Assembly (NCBI GenBank): GCA_016703765.1
Contig: JADJBL010000002.1
Coordinates: forward strand, 283,525 to 347,524
Direction of reading: 5' to 3'
From: Saprospirales bacterium
Lineage (GTDB): Bacteria; Bacteroidota; Bacteroidia; Chitinophagales; Saprospiraceae
Length of the DNA stretch: 64,000 bases
Shown here: piece by piece, positions 1 through 10,700 of the stretch
Numbering within the stretch: position 1 is the stretch's first letter
How the letters are laid out: each line of letters begins with the position of its first letter
Translations under genes and position numbers: made by a program
Notes under the pieces: model-generated
The model's input: the letters and a program-made list of their open reading frames with translations, nothing else
What the model was told of the DNA's origin: nothing
Database searches by the model: none

Positions 1-3000
1 TGCTCGATTCGTAAACCAGTTCTCCCCAGCGGTCGAAAACCCGGAACAGGGTGACGATGGTCCCCTCCTGCCCGTGCACGAGCAACAGGTCGTTTTCCCC
101 GTCGCCATTGGGCGAAAATGCCGTGGGCACCAATACAATCCGCTCTTTTTCCACCCGGACGATCACCTGGGCGCTGGCTTCGCATCCGACCGTATCCACC
201 GCCAAAACCTCATAGGTGATGGTATTTTGCGTGGAAGAAATCGTTTCGGTGCACTCCGTGCAGGACAGCGTCCCGTCGTAGGGCGCAGTCCAGGTAATCA
301 GGACGGGGCCCTGGTTGTTGATTGTGGAACTGGTGAGCGTTACGGTTTCACCGAGGTTCATGGTGATTTCGGGCGCCTGGGCAATGAGGATCTCCAGGGC
401 GGGAGGTTGTCCGACGACCACTTCCTGCGACCAGAAACAGCCCTTGGCGTCGCGAATGGTAATGGAATAATCCCCGGCGAAAAGCCCTACCAGGGTACTG
501 GATCCGGTATAATCTATGCCGTTCAGGCTGTAGAGGTAAGGCCCTGTACCTCCCTGGGTGGAGATCTGGATGCGGCCGTCGCGGTCGCCAAAGCAGGAGA
601 CGTCCGTAATAGCCAGCTCGGGTGAAATAGGACCCGGCTGAGAAACCTCTACGCTGTCTTCCCGGAAACACCCGTTGGCGTCGGTCAGGGTGAGGTAATA
701 CAATCCGGCCGGTAGCTGGTCGATGGCATTGGCGCCGGCGCCGGTCGACCAATTATACTGATAGGGCTCGATACCCCCATCGGGAGTAACGCTGACAGCC
801 CCTTCCTGAAAACCGTAGCAGTCGTTCGGCGACACGGCGAAATCGACCTGAAGCGGGGCGGGCTGGTCGATCTCGATCACTGCCGCTCCCTTGCAACCAA
901 GCAAATCTGTTACCTCCACCGAATAAATGCCGGCGCTGAGCCCGATAGCAGTCTGGGTGATCTGGCTGCCCGCATTGGGGTCCCATAAATAGGTGATGGC
1001 GCCCGTGGCATTCAGCACCGAAACGACGGTGGCCGAGCCGTCGTCCGTGCCGAAACACAAGGCGTCGAGCCCGTTGAGCTGAACGACCATGGCCTCCGGT
1101 TCCTCCAGGAAAATGGTTTGAGTTGCGCTGCAACCCTGGTCGTCGGTCACCGTAACGGTATAGTCCTGATTGCCCGACAGGCCGGAGATCACGTCGTCGT
1201 TCCAGCCTGGATTGGAGCTCCAGCTATACGTCACGATCCCCGATTCCGAACCTCCTTCGATGGCCGTGACCGCCAATTCGCCGTCGGTGCTGCCGAAACA
1301 GCTCACCGGAGCAAAGATCATCGTGATGATCATTGGCTCGTATTGAGATATTTACGCTGGCGCTGGCCTGACAGCCGTTGCCATCTGTCACTGTGACAGT
1401 ATAGACTTGCGGGGAAAGACCCGAAACCGAAGCGGTCTGGGCGCTATTGCTCCAAAGGTAGGTATAACCCGAGCCCACGGTTCCTCCAGTCGGCGTGACC
1501 TGGGCCTGACCCTGGTTTTCTTCGAAACAGCTGATATCCGTTTGCGAGGCCGTCGCGCTGAGCGCAGAGGCCGGTTGTGAAATGGTTATGGTCGCAGTGG
1601 CCTGGCAACCGTTGTCGTCCGTCACCTCCACTTCGTACATGCCTGCGGGCAAGCCGCTCACCGTGGGGGTAATCGTGCCGTTCAGGTCGTTCCAAAGGTA
1701 ATCGTAGGGGGAGGTGCCTCCCGCGGCCGTCACCTGAGCTGAGCCGGTGCTGCCCCCGAAGCAGGGCACATTGGCGAAGGTAGTGCTCAACACCAACTGC
1801 GGCGGTTGGGTTATAGTCGTGCTCCCGCTTATTTTACAACCATTTCCGTCGGTGACGGTCACGGTGACCGGACCGGCCGAGAGCAGGGTAGCGGTGGGCA
1901 GGATCTGGGCCAGTGGATCGCCCCAGAGATAGGTGAAGTTTCCGGCGCCGCCCGAGGGGATCGCCGTGGCCTCCCCGTCGTTTTCGCCGAAACAGCTGAC
2001 ACTAAGGATCTGGTTGACCGAAAGGAAAAGCGGATTAGCGCCGCCAATAATAAAGGACACCGTATCCAGGCAGCCGCCGAGGTCTTCGACGATGCCGAGG
2101 TGCGGGCCGGGGCAAAGGGTGTTGAAAAAACCGTTGCCGGACTGGGTCAGGACGTATTGCCCACCCGTATGAATCACGGTGTAGGTGTAGGTCGGCAGGC
2201 CGCCCGTGGCGAGCAGTTGGACCGACCCATCGCATTCGCTGGCACAGGTGATGCCCGCCACGGTTTGCGCAGCCAGTTCCACGGTGCAGGTCACGCAGTC
2301 CGAAGTCCCGATAAGGGCTTCGCAAAACGACCCGTTGTTGATCACCTGGACCTCGATGCTGGCCAATGCCCCGTTGGGCAGGCCGGTGAGGAGGTGAGAC
2401 AGGGCTCCATTTGGGGGCCCCCATCCCTGGTTATTCACGTTCACCTGGTATTGGGTGAAGGTGTCGATCTGGGTCCAGGAGAACAGGATCTGGTTGGCCA
2501 CCGAGGGGTCGCAGGAAACGAGGGGCGCCGGAATGGGCGGCGCGATACTCACGGCTATGCTGTCTGTGTAAAGGCAGGCATAGCTATCCTGGGCCTGGAC
2601 GATGTAGGTATTGGCGGATTGGGGTGTAGCCACCGGAGCGGGGCAGTTGGTACAGCTAAGGGTGCTGTTGGGCGTCCAGGAATAGGTAACCGTATTTTGG
2701 GTATTGAATGTAATAGACCAGGAGTTGAAATTTCCGAAGAAATTGGGGCCTGCACCGTCGGAAACCAGGAGGGTCCAGTTCCCGTTGATAGGGGCGCCGT
2801 TGAGGGTGTTCCAACTTCCCTCCGGTATGTAGTTGCCGGTGAAGGGAGTGGTTCCCGCTGTAATGGGCGTGACTGCGGTGGGCGTGAAACAGGTCTGGGT
2901 ATAAAAATCGCTGGTTCCCCCGTTATTGCTGGTCAGCTCCATGATGGCGCCGTTGGGGGCCCGGAGCCGCACGATGATGTCGCTCAGGAAGTTCGTATTC

Positions 3001-4874
3001 AGGTCGAAGCATACCTGGGCAATATTCGTAAGCGGATTGGTAATGACTGCCGGGAAAATACTATTGACCAGGATGGGCGATTGGTATGGGTTGGCATGGG
3101 GGTGATTGGCAAAACCCAGGGGATAATTCTGATAAGATTCAAAAGTAACCGCAGGCGCTGTGGCGGCCACTCCTACATTGAGGGTCACCTGGTCTCCGAC
3201 GCAGACCGTGGTATCGGGAATCAGCGTGATATTGTCCTGGCAATTGTGGCAATCCGGGTGGGTAAAGGGCAATACGTTGACCTGCACGGTGGTATCCCAG
3301 GTGCAGCCGAATTCGTCGTAGAGGAAAAAAGTATAGCTGGCCACGCCCGCATTTTCGGGAGAGGCCTCGATGGAATCCTGGCTGAAATAGGTGATGGAGG
3401 GGATGGAATCCCATTCCCAGTCGATATAATCCGCTGTAAAGGTTTCCAGGTCGGGATAGAGGTCCGGGTCGAATTGGACGCTCCAGCTAAAACTATACCC
3501 GTTGTCGATAGCCCAAAGGTCCTGGACCGTAATGGTCCATTCTCCGTTGAGTGGGCAACCCAGCAGGTCGGTCAGCGGGTCGAACGAGTTGTAATCGCCC
3601 GGAGGGAGGGTTTGCGGGGAGAAGTTATTGGCGTATTGCAGCCAGGTGCCGTTGGTGGCGTTTTGGGTCCAGTTGTAATCATAGCCCACGCCCGGAATAG
3701 GCGGGTTGAACCCTTCGTCGGCTTCGTAGGGCTCGCCGAGGAAGACTTCGCCGCCGATCTGGCCGGCAAAATTGTGCAGGGTGATGCTCGTTCCGTCCGG
3801 GCAGGAGAGGCTGATCTCGAGGTCGCGGACATACGAATGCTCGATATTGATCCCGATGCCGAGCAGGTCGTTGATATTGGTAAGCACCTGCCCGGGAGCG
3901 AAATCGCTGAAATAAATGCTCGACTCGTAGGAGGCGCCCGTACCGTCTGGCAGCGGAAGGGAGTCGGAGCGGATCCCGGTGCTTTGGAAACTGCCTTCCG
4001 GCGGGGGAAAGATGGTGAGCACGGAGCCGGAGGTATCCTGGCTCACGGTGGCGCCTATTGCGATGGTATCGCCCACGCAGATCTCGTTGTCCCAGTCGGG
4101 AGAGAGCTCAAATACGGGATAGGAGGCGACCCGCACGCGCTGGCTCAGAAAATTGGTATTGCGGCAGCCGAACTGGTCGGTAATCGTCAATTGCACCACA
4201 TATCCGCCAGGGGTGGGGTAGGGGTGCGAAACGTTCGGACCCAGTCCGATGGCGCCGTCCCCGAAATCCCATTCAAAGGTGGAGGTCAGGTCGGAATGGT
4301 TGTACACGACGCCGTTTTGCGGAAAAAGCCCGTGACCGGTAAAGGAAACCTGGTCGCCCGGGCAGATATCGATATAGCCCGTATCGACCGGGCTTACGGC
4401 CGGATCGGAGTTGACCAGCACGGAGGTGATGATCTGGCAGGCCGGAATGCACTCGATGGCCGCGGCCCAGCCGGCGCCCTGGACGGAGGCATTGGAGTTG
4501 AACGTGATGGTCAGGCAACCGCCCGGATTGGCAGCTGTAGCCTGGACGATAAAGGGCGCCCCGGGAAGGAAGTCGGAACTGCATCCCAGGGAAGGCGAAC
4601 CCGTATTGGGTCCGTCGAAAAAGCACAGCATGTCGGGCGCGATCACATCCACGCCCGAGAAATTGAGGCGGATATGGGTGCCCGTGCTGAAATCGGGGCA
4701 AATGACCGTAGTGAAATTCTGGTTCGCCCCATAGTTATTGGCGCCCCCTCCACTGTCCAGAAAGAACCCCCCACAGTCGTTGATGGGGCTTCCGTTCATG
4801 AGGTAGTTTTGACCCGACATGGGCAGGGCCGGGGCCAGGAAGCACAAAAGCCAAAGTAAAATTCGCTGGTTCAT
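1..4874 (-). CDS. Giant secreted SprB-repeat adhesin (frameshifted, 3' end beyond window)
   Basis: Probable cell-surface adhesin exported by the type IX secretion system. Seen from the N terminus: a signal peptide (about residues 1-21), a CUB-like domain (about 33-142), a PKD domain containing FEWDFGDG (about 181-248), two proprotein-convertase P-like domains (about 325-471 and 581-728), then SprB-type repeats with the pattern CFG.nDG....GG..PY.Y.W. Four repeats lie before and four after a frameshift near 1345. After the break the protein continues in another minus-strand frame to the window edge, where the gliding-motility C-terminal domain begins (FSPNGDGENDLLLVHG, then VFDRWGELVYES). The break fits loss of one TC from a TC repeat. 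The last roughly 40 residues lie outside the window. Family role is known (adhesion or gliding surface proteins); the ligand is unknown. Confidence 0.85.
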
Positions 4875-5023
4875 GCGATAAAGATTGAAGCAGTGTTTTT
4901 GGGAAAATCTGTTTAGAGGCTACGGTTTGCCATGTCGCACTATACGGAGATACGAAAAGGCAGTGTTTCGCTGCAAGACACAAGGCCTGGTTTCGGAAAG
5001 ATTTTGGGTTTGGCGGGGCCGTC

Positions 5024-5419
5024 TCAGTGTAAATGCTCGTTGAGCATGCGGTTGAACTCCATCCCGGACCGGCGTATGAGCACTTTGCGCGTGCCGTTGA
5101 TGCTGTAAACCGTTTGGGTCTGGAAATCCTTTTGTAAGCCCTGTTCCTTTTCCAACAGGAGGATGTTGATCGATTCGGGATTGTCGATCCGCACCACGGG
5201 AAAATCCATAGCGCCCTTGTCTTCCGGGTAATCCGAAAGGTACCAGGCGTTATCGAGATAGAAGTGGAGCCTGCTCAACAGAAAGGGATTTTCCGTCTGA
5301 AGCCGTTCGAGGTATTCCTGGTCGAGTGCGGCGGAGAGGCGTGGATCAATGGGAATCGGTTCCTGGGAAAAAAGTAGAAAAGAGCACAAGAATAAAGAAC
5401 TGGTAAACAATAACTTCAT
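5024..5419 (-). CDS. Small secreted protein of unknown function
   Basis: A 131-residue protein with a clear N-terminal signal peptide (hydrophobic stretch LFLCSFLLF ending before SQEP). The mature part is charged and has no motif I recognise. The stretch ILLLEKEQGLQKDF followed by VYSINGTRKVLIRR suggests a small alpha/beta fold. It is on the same strand as sppA and about 240 bases downstream of it, with a terminator-like hairpin between, so it is probably transcribed separately. It is also about 150 bases upstream of the large adhesin on the same strand. No function is proposed. Confidence 0.6.
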   Translation of the reverse strand: MKLLFTSSLFLCSFLLFSQEPIPIDPRLSAALDQEYLERLQTENPFLLSRLHFYLDNAWYLSDYPEDKGAMDFPVVRIDNPESINILLLEKEQGLQKDFQTQTVYSINGTRKVLIRRSGMEFNRMLNEHLH

Positions 5420-5586
5420 AAAACAAAATTAACGTTGTCAAACGGATAAGGTCATAAAGTTATTTGGTTTTGAGGATTTCACCCCAAAGAGCGGACTAAT
5501 TAACTAAGGATTTTCGACTTTTTTTTGGAATCTGCTAGAAAGAGGCCGGGGAGCGCCGGAATCCATATCATATATTCAAAAATAAC

Positions 5587-5620
5587 AAAAGGCGCAGAGA
5601 ATTACCTCCCTGCGCCTTTT
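5587..5620 (-). terminator. Intrinsic terminator of sppA
   Basis: An 11-bp perfect stem (5587-5597 with 5610-5620, core AAAAGGCGCAG) closes a 12-base loop. On the minus strand it is followed by a T-rich stretch. It lies about 40 bases after the sppA stop codon. Confidence 0.7.
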
Positions 5621-5621
5621 A

Positions 5622-5657
5622 CTCACCAGTCACCAGTCACTAGTCACCAGTCACCAC
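5622..5657. repeat. Tandem 7-base repeat TCACCAG/TCACTAG
   Basis: About five head-to-tail copies of a heptamer (TCACCAG, with one TCACTAG variant) lie between the sppA stop and its terminator hairpin. The same heptamer family recurs at 27611-27700, there on both arms of an inverted repeat. Confidence 0.75.
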
Positions 5658-5658
5658 C

Positions 5659-7428
5659 CTAATTCCACCTGAAAATAAACGGCAGGCGGGCCTGGACGCC
5701 CTGAGCAGAGCGCATATCCCGGTAGTAATCGTACAGATCGCCGTATTCGCCGCCCAGTTCCCGGCTGATCATCCGCGACCGGATATCTTCCTCATCATCC
5801 ATGAAGGTTTCCATGAATTGTTTAATGGGATCTTTTACCACGGGGTATTCCTTGGTCCAGTAATCATCGATCCCGGCGAGGCTGGCCGCCGTGGTCAGCG
5901 CCTGTTCCATGCCGCCCAATCCATCCACCAATCCGAGCTGCAGGGCTTTTTCGCCCGTCCAGACCCTTCCCTGGGCTATTTCGTGCACCTGATCGCGGGT
6001 CATGCCGCGGCCTTCGGCCACGCGTTGGAGGAAGGTCTCGTAGATCTCGTTGACGTCTGCCTGCATGATCTGGTGCTCCGGATCGGTCCAGGCATAAAAC
6101 GGGGTCAGGCTGGTGGAATACTGGCCGGTTTTGACCGTATCGAAGGTGATCCCCAGTTTTTCCTCAAACAATTCCTCTACGTTGGGCATCATGCTGAACA
6201 CGCCGATCGAACCGGTGAGCGTGGTGGGCTCTGCATAAATGGAGTCGGCCATGCAGGAGATGTAATATCCGCCCGAGGCGGCGAAATCGCCCATGGAGAC
6301 CACGATGGGTTTCCCGGCTTCCTTGATCAGTTTGAGCTCTCTCCAGATATTCTCCGAGGCGAGGGCGCTTCCGCCCGGGGAGTTAACCCGGAGCACCACG
6401 GCTTTAATATCGTCGTCCTTTCGGATCTTCTCCAGCCATTTGACGTATTGCTCGTCGGTGATGAGCCCGGGTTGACCTTCTCCACCCTGGATACTCCCTT
6501 CCGCATACACGACGGCAATTTGGTCGGCGGAATAGCCCTGGTCCATTTCTTCGGACATGTAATAATCCGCCAGGTCGAGGAAGGGGATCTTGTCGTCGTC
6601 TTCCAGGCCCATCTTCTTGCGCATCTCGGCCATTAACTGGTCTTTATAGCCCGCCACATCGACCAGGCCCAATTTGACCGCGTCCTCCGGGTTGCGGATC
6701 TTCCATCCGTTGGCGATGTCTTTCAGCTCGGTCACGGTCAGTTTGCGGGATTCGCCGATGCCGCTCAGGTATGAATCGTAGAGGGATTCGACGAATTCGC
6801 GCACCTGCTCCCGGTTTTCCGGGCTCATTTCCGTCAGGCGGAAAGGCTCGGTGGCGCTTTTGTAATTACCTGCGTAAGTGACCTGCATATTGACGCCGAT
6901 CTTGTCCAGCATATTCTTGAAAAAGGGCTGGATCATAGCAAATCCTCTGAAATCGAGATCGCCTATGGGGTTGAGGTAAATCTGGTCGGCTGCGGAGGCG
7001 ATATAGTAAGTGCCTTGTTGGTAGTAATCCGAATAGGCGTAAATAAACTTCCCGCTCGTTTTAAAATCGAGTAGGGCCTGGCGCAGGGCGCCGGCCGTTG
7101 CGGAGCCCAGGGATATCTGCTTCATGTCCAGGTAGATCCCCTGTACCCGGTCGTCGGTCTTGGCATACTTGATTGCCTGGACCATATCGCTCAGTCCGAG
7201 GATATACTGGTTTTTAAAATCGAAAGGATTCATCTCCAGGTTGTTGGTCTGTTCCGGAACGGGTTGTTCGAGGCTGAGATGGAGTACGGTATTCGGCTTG
7301 ACGCCTTTGGGTTTATTTGCCTGGCCGGCAATTTGAACCATGATGCCAATGCTGACGAGGCTCAGCACGACGCCGGCCAAAATGACGCCTAAACAGGAGG
7401 CGAACATGAATTTAAAAAACTGTCCCAT
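5659..7428 (-). CDS. sppA: Signal peptide peptidase SppA, 67K type
   Basis: Membrane-bound serine protease that cleaves leftover signal peptides. The 589-residue length fits the long, two-domain (67K) SppA form. A single N-terminal transmembrane helix (about residues 10-32) anchors it. The catalytic lysine is K190 in AGNYKSATEPF, matching the TYKSAVEPF region of the E. coli enzyme. The catalytic serine is S385 in GDFAASGGYYIS. The two halves repeat the same crotonase-like fold. It is transcribed alone and ends in a hairpin terminator. The start at 7428 is chosen because it directly precedes the membrane anchor. No frame disruption is seen. Confidence 0.95.
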   Translation of the reverse strand: MGQFFKFMFASCLGVILAGVVLSLVSIGIMVQIAGQANKPKGVKPNTVLHLSLEQPVPEQTNNLEMNPFDFKNQYILGLSDMVQAIKYAKTDDRVQGIYLDMKQISLGSATAGALRQALLDFKTSGKFIYAYSDYYQQGTYYIASAADQIYLNPIGDLDFRGFAMIQPFFKNMLDKIGVNMQVTYAGNYKSATEPFRLTEMSPENREQVREFVESLYDSYLSGIGESRKLTVTELKDIANGWKIRNPEDAVKLGLVDVAGYKDQLMAEMRKKMGLEDDDKIPFLDLADYYMSEEMDQGYSADQIAVVYAEGSIQGGEGQPGLITDEQYVKWLEKIRKDDDIKAVVLRVNSPGGSALASENIWRELKLIKEAGKPIVVSMGDFAASGGYYISCMADSIYAEPTTLTGSIGVFSMMPNVEELFEEKLGITFDTVKTGQYSTSLTPFYAWTDPEHQIMQADVNEIYETFLQRVAEGRGMTRDQVHEIAQGRVWTGEKALQLGLVDGLGGMEQALTTAASLAGIDDYWTKEYPVVKDPIKQFMETFMDDEEDIRSRMISRELGGEYGDLYDYYRDMRSAQGVQARLPFIFRWN

Positions 7429-7732
7429 ATTATGATCGCTTAAATTTCAATACAAAACGTAATTGAATTCCCAAAGTTAGACAGCGCCCGACCTACCTTT
7501 GTAATTTTTAGATTAATACTCCTTTAATGGGGATGAGCGGTCCATTTTTATGCATTGGAGCAGCGAAACCCGGCCTTCCCCTGTCTAACATGGAGGGCTG
7601 GCTCCGCCTGCATGGAATATTTGTAGGGAAATGGCCAATCCCTACAAATTTTTGCGAGGTTTGACCTAAAAGCGGAATAGCATACTTAAATTTGAATTTC
7701 TATTGCCAAATCCCCTGTTTTAAATCGATACT
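7429..7732. other. Divergent intergenic region, sppA / adhesin
   Basis: This 304-base gap separates divergent genes. It holds a hairpin with 11-bp arms (7619-7629 and 7639-7649, core TTTGTAGGGA) and a candidate plus-strand promoter described separately. Minus-strand CAAAGTTA (7472-7479) reads as a TAnnTTTG box for sppA but lacks a good -33 partner. No coding potential is seen. Confidence 0.5.
7660..7694 (+). promoter_or_regulatory. Candidate Bacteroidota promoter for the 7.7-kb adhesin
   Basis: TTTG at 7660-7663 and TAAATTTG at 7687-7694 resemble the -33 and -7 boxes of the phylum's main sigma factor. The 23-base spacing is longer than the usual 19-21, so this is tentative. Confidence 0.35.
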
Positions 7733-10700
7733 ATGAAGTTAACGGTACAATCAATCAGACTGATCCTATTTATCAGCCTGGGCTTCGCGGGGCCCGCAAT
7801 TTTGATGGGGCAACCCCTGGAAGTGACCGACGGCGCCACGAACCCCTACACCCCCCAAAATCTCATCACCAACGTATTCCTGGGAGAAGGTGTCGAAGTG
7901 CTCGACGTCCAGTATTTTGGAGTAAATACGGCCGTAGGTTTCTTCAAGAATGGAGAAGATGAGATCGGCATCGACCGGGGCCTGGTCATGACCACGGGGG
8001 CAGCGGCAAATAACGGCACCACCCTGGGCGTCACCAACCCCGGAAGCACCTTCGCCTCCAGTAGCAACGGCAGCACCGTGACCGACCCCGACCTGGCCAT
8101 GATTGCCACCGGGGGTATTTTCAACGGAGCAAAGTACCTGATTACGTTCATCCCTACGGCCGATACCCTTCGGTTTAATTATGTCTTCGGTTCGGAGGAG
8201 TACCCCGAGTACGCCTGTACCAGCTTCAACGACGTGTTCGGGTTTTTCATCAGCGGACCCGGGATCAACGGCCCGTTCGAAAACAACGGGATGAACATCG
8301 CCCTCATCCCCGGTACCGCCCAAAACGTATCCATCAACAACCTCCACCCGCAGAACGGGGCCAACTGCCCGCCCGTCAACGTGCAGTATTACAACAATAA
8401 CAACGGGATGGCAACCATGCCGGTTTACGACGGCTTTACCGACGTATTCACCGCCGAGGCAGTAGTCGTACCCTGTGAGGTCTATACCATCAAACTTACG
8501 ATCTCGGATGTGGGCGACCCCATCTTCGATACCGGCGTATTCCTGGAGGCAAAGAGCTTCGGCACCGGTTCGCTCGACGTGGATATCGCCACGCTTTCCC
8601 TCGACGGCACCATCACCGAAGATTGCTCCGATGCGGTGATCACCTTTAGCCTTCCCACGCCCACCGAATCGGATTTCCCCATCGACTTCAACCTGTTCGG
8701 CACCGCCACCAATGGAATAGACTACACCACCATTCCCATCGATCTATTTATTCCGGCAGGCGACAGCACGGTCAGCGTGCCCATTCACGCTTTCAACGAC
8801 GGCATTTTCGAAGGGCTTGAATTTATTGGCATCGACGTACAGCGCGATGTCTGCAACCGGGATACCTTTTATATTAATATCCGGGAGAACGAATTGATCC
8901 CGCCCGAACTGGGCCCCGATCAGCTCATTTGCCAGCTCGACGTGCTCCAGTTGGACGGCACGATCAATATCCCGCTGCCGCCCCGCCTTCGTTTACCAAT
9001 CAAAATAATATCACCATAGGGCCTCCCTTCGCCAACGTGTATTCCCCGGTTCAGGTCGCGGGTGTGCAGCCCTTCCAGCTCGGCCCGGGAGTGATCCAGT
9101 CCGTTTGCTTCAATATCGACCAGAACTGGCTCTCGGACCTCGATATCTTCCTGCTGGCGCCCAACGGGCAGTTTATGGAATTAACCACCGACAACGGCTC
9201 CAACGGAGACGATTATGTCAATACCTGTTTCACCCCTGACGCTAGCCTGCCCATCACCTACATCAGTCCCCCGGCCTCCGGCGCTCCTTATACCGGCATT
9301 TTTGCCGCCGAAGGGGTGTGGTCGGATCTCTGGAGCTCCGCCGACAACCCGTCGAACGGAGAATGGAACCTCCTGCTCATCGACGATGCCAACGGTTTCC
9401 AGGGCACCCTGCTGGACTGGACGATCACCTTCAACCCCCTGTACCAGATATTCTACGAGTGGACGCCCTCCGTGGGCCTGAGCTGCGACGATTGTCCGCA
9501 ACCCACGGCCAGCCCCGACACGACCACTACTTATATTCTCAGGGCTTACGACTCTTATGGCTGCGAGGTCTTCGACACCATTACCGTGAATGTCGAAAGC
9601 GTATTGCCCGCCCCCATGGTGAGTTGCGGAACCATTACCGACTCCTGTATCACCTTCGTGTGGTCCACTCAACCCGGCGCCTTTGACTACGAGGTGTCGC
9701 AAAACAACGGAGCGAGCTGGGATCTTGCAAATGGACTGTTATCTCATACGGTTTGCGGACTGACCTTCAACCAGACGGTCACCCTGCAGGTCCGGGCCAT
9801 CGACAACTGCGACGGATTGATCGGGGAGGCCACCTGTACGACGCCGAATTGCGATACCCCGACCCCGTCTATTTCTGCACAGGTTGACGCCTCCTGTTTC
9901 GGGAACTCGGATGGCTCCTTCTCCCTGACGGCTTTCGGGCCCTATCCGCCTTTTACCTATACACTCGGGGCGGTTTCCGATACGATCGGGGCTTTTACCG
10001 GTCTGGCCGCAGGAACCTATACGGTCACTGTTTCCAACTCCGTCAGTTGCCCGACGACCATTAACGTCACGGTCGGAGAACCTCCCGCCATCGACCTGAA
10101 CGAGTTGATCCTCGAACCCATTTCCTGCAACGGCGCCAACGACGGTTCGCTGAGCGTAACCATTTCGGGAGGGGTTTATCCCTATACATTTGACTGGGGC
10201 GGCGGCGTCACCGATTCCATCGCCACGGGCCTGAGCCCAGGGCCCATCCAGGTGATTGTAACCGATGCAAACGGCTGCCAGTCGGTGGGCCAGTTCGACG
10301 TCGTCGAACCCGATCCCCTGACCCTTACGCCTTCCAATAATTTCATCAACTGCAACGGCGCCAGCACAGGAGAAGCATTTGTGACGGTGGTAGGCGGCAC
10401 GGGAGATTATACCTATCAATGGGATCCCGCTGCCGGCGCCCTCGACACCTTCCTCGTCAACGGCCTTCCCGCCGGCTCCTATTCGGTGACCGTGAGCGAC
10501 GAAAACGGCTGCCAGGAAATCGCAGGCTTTAACATCAACGAAGGAGCGCCCATTGTGCTGACCACCGGCGCCACGGAGGCGACCTGTAATTCCTCCGGCG
10601 ACGGTTCGGCCACGGTGAACGCATCCGGCGGTTCCGTGGGGATTTTTACCTATCAATGGGATGCCGCCGCCAACAACCAGGTCACTGCAACCGCTACCGG

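Noticed and set aside
1806..4859. A 1,017-codon open frame on the plus strand
   Set aside because: It is antisense to the first adhesin, gives a glycine/arginine-rich, low-complexity product without domains or signal peptide, and arises from the codon bias of the real gene.
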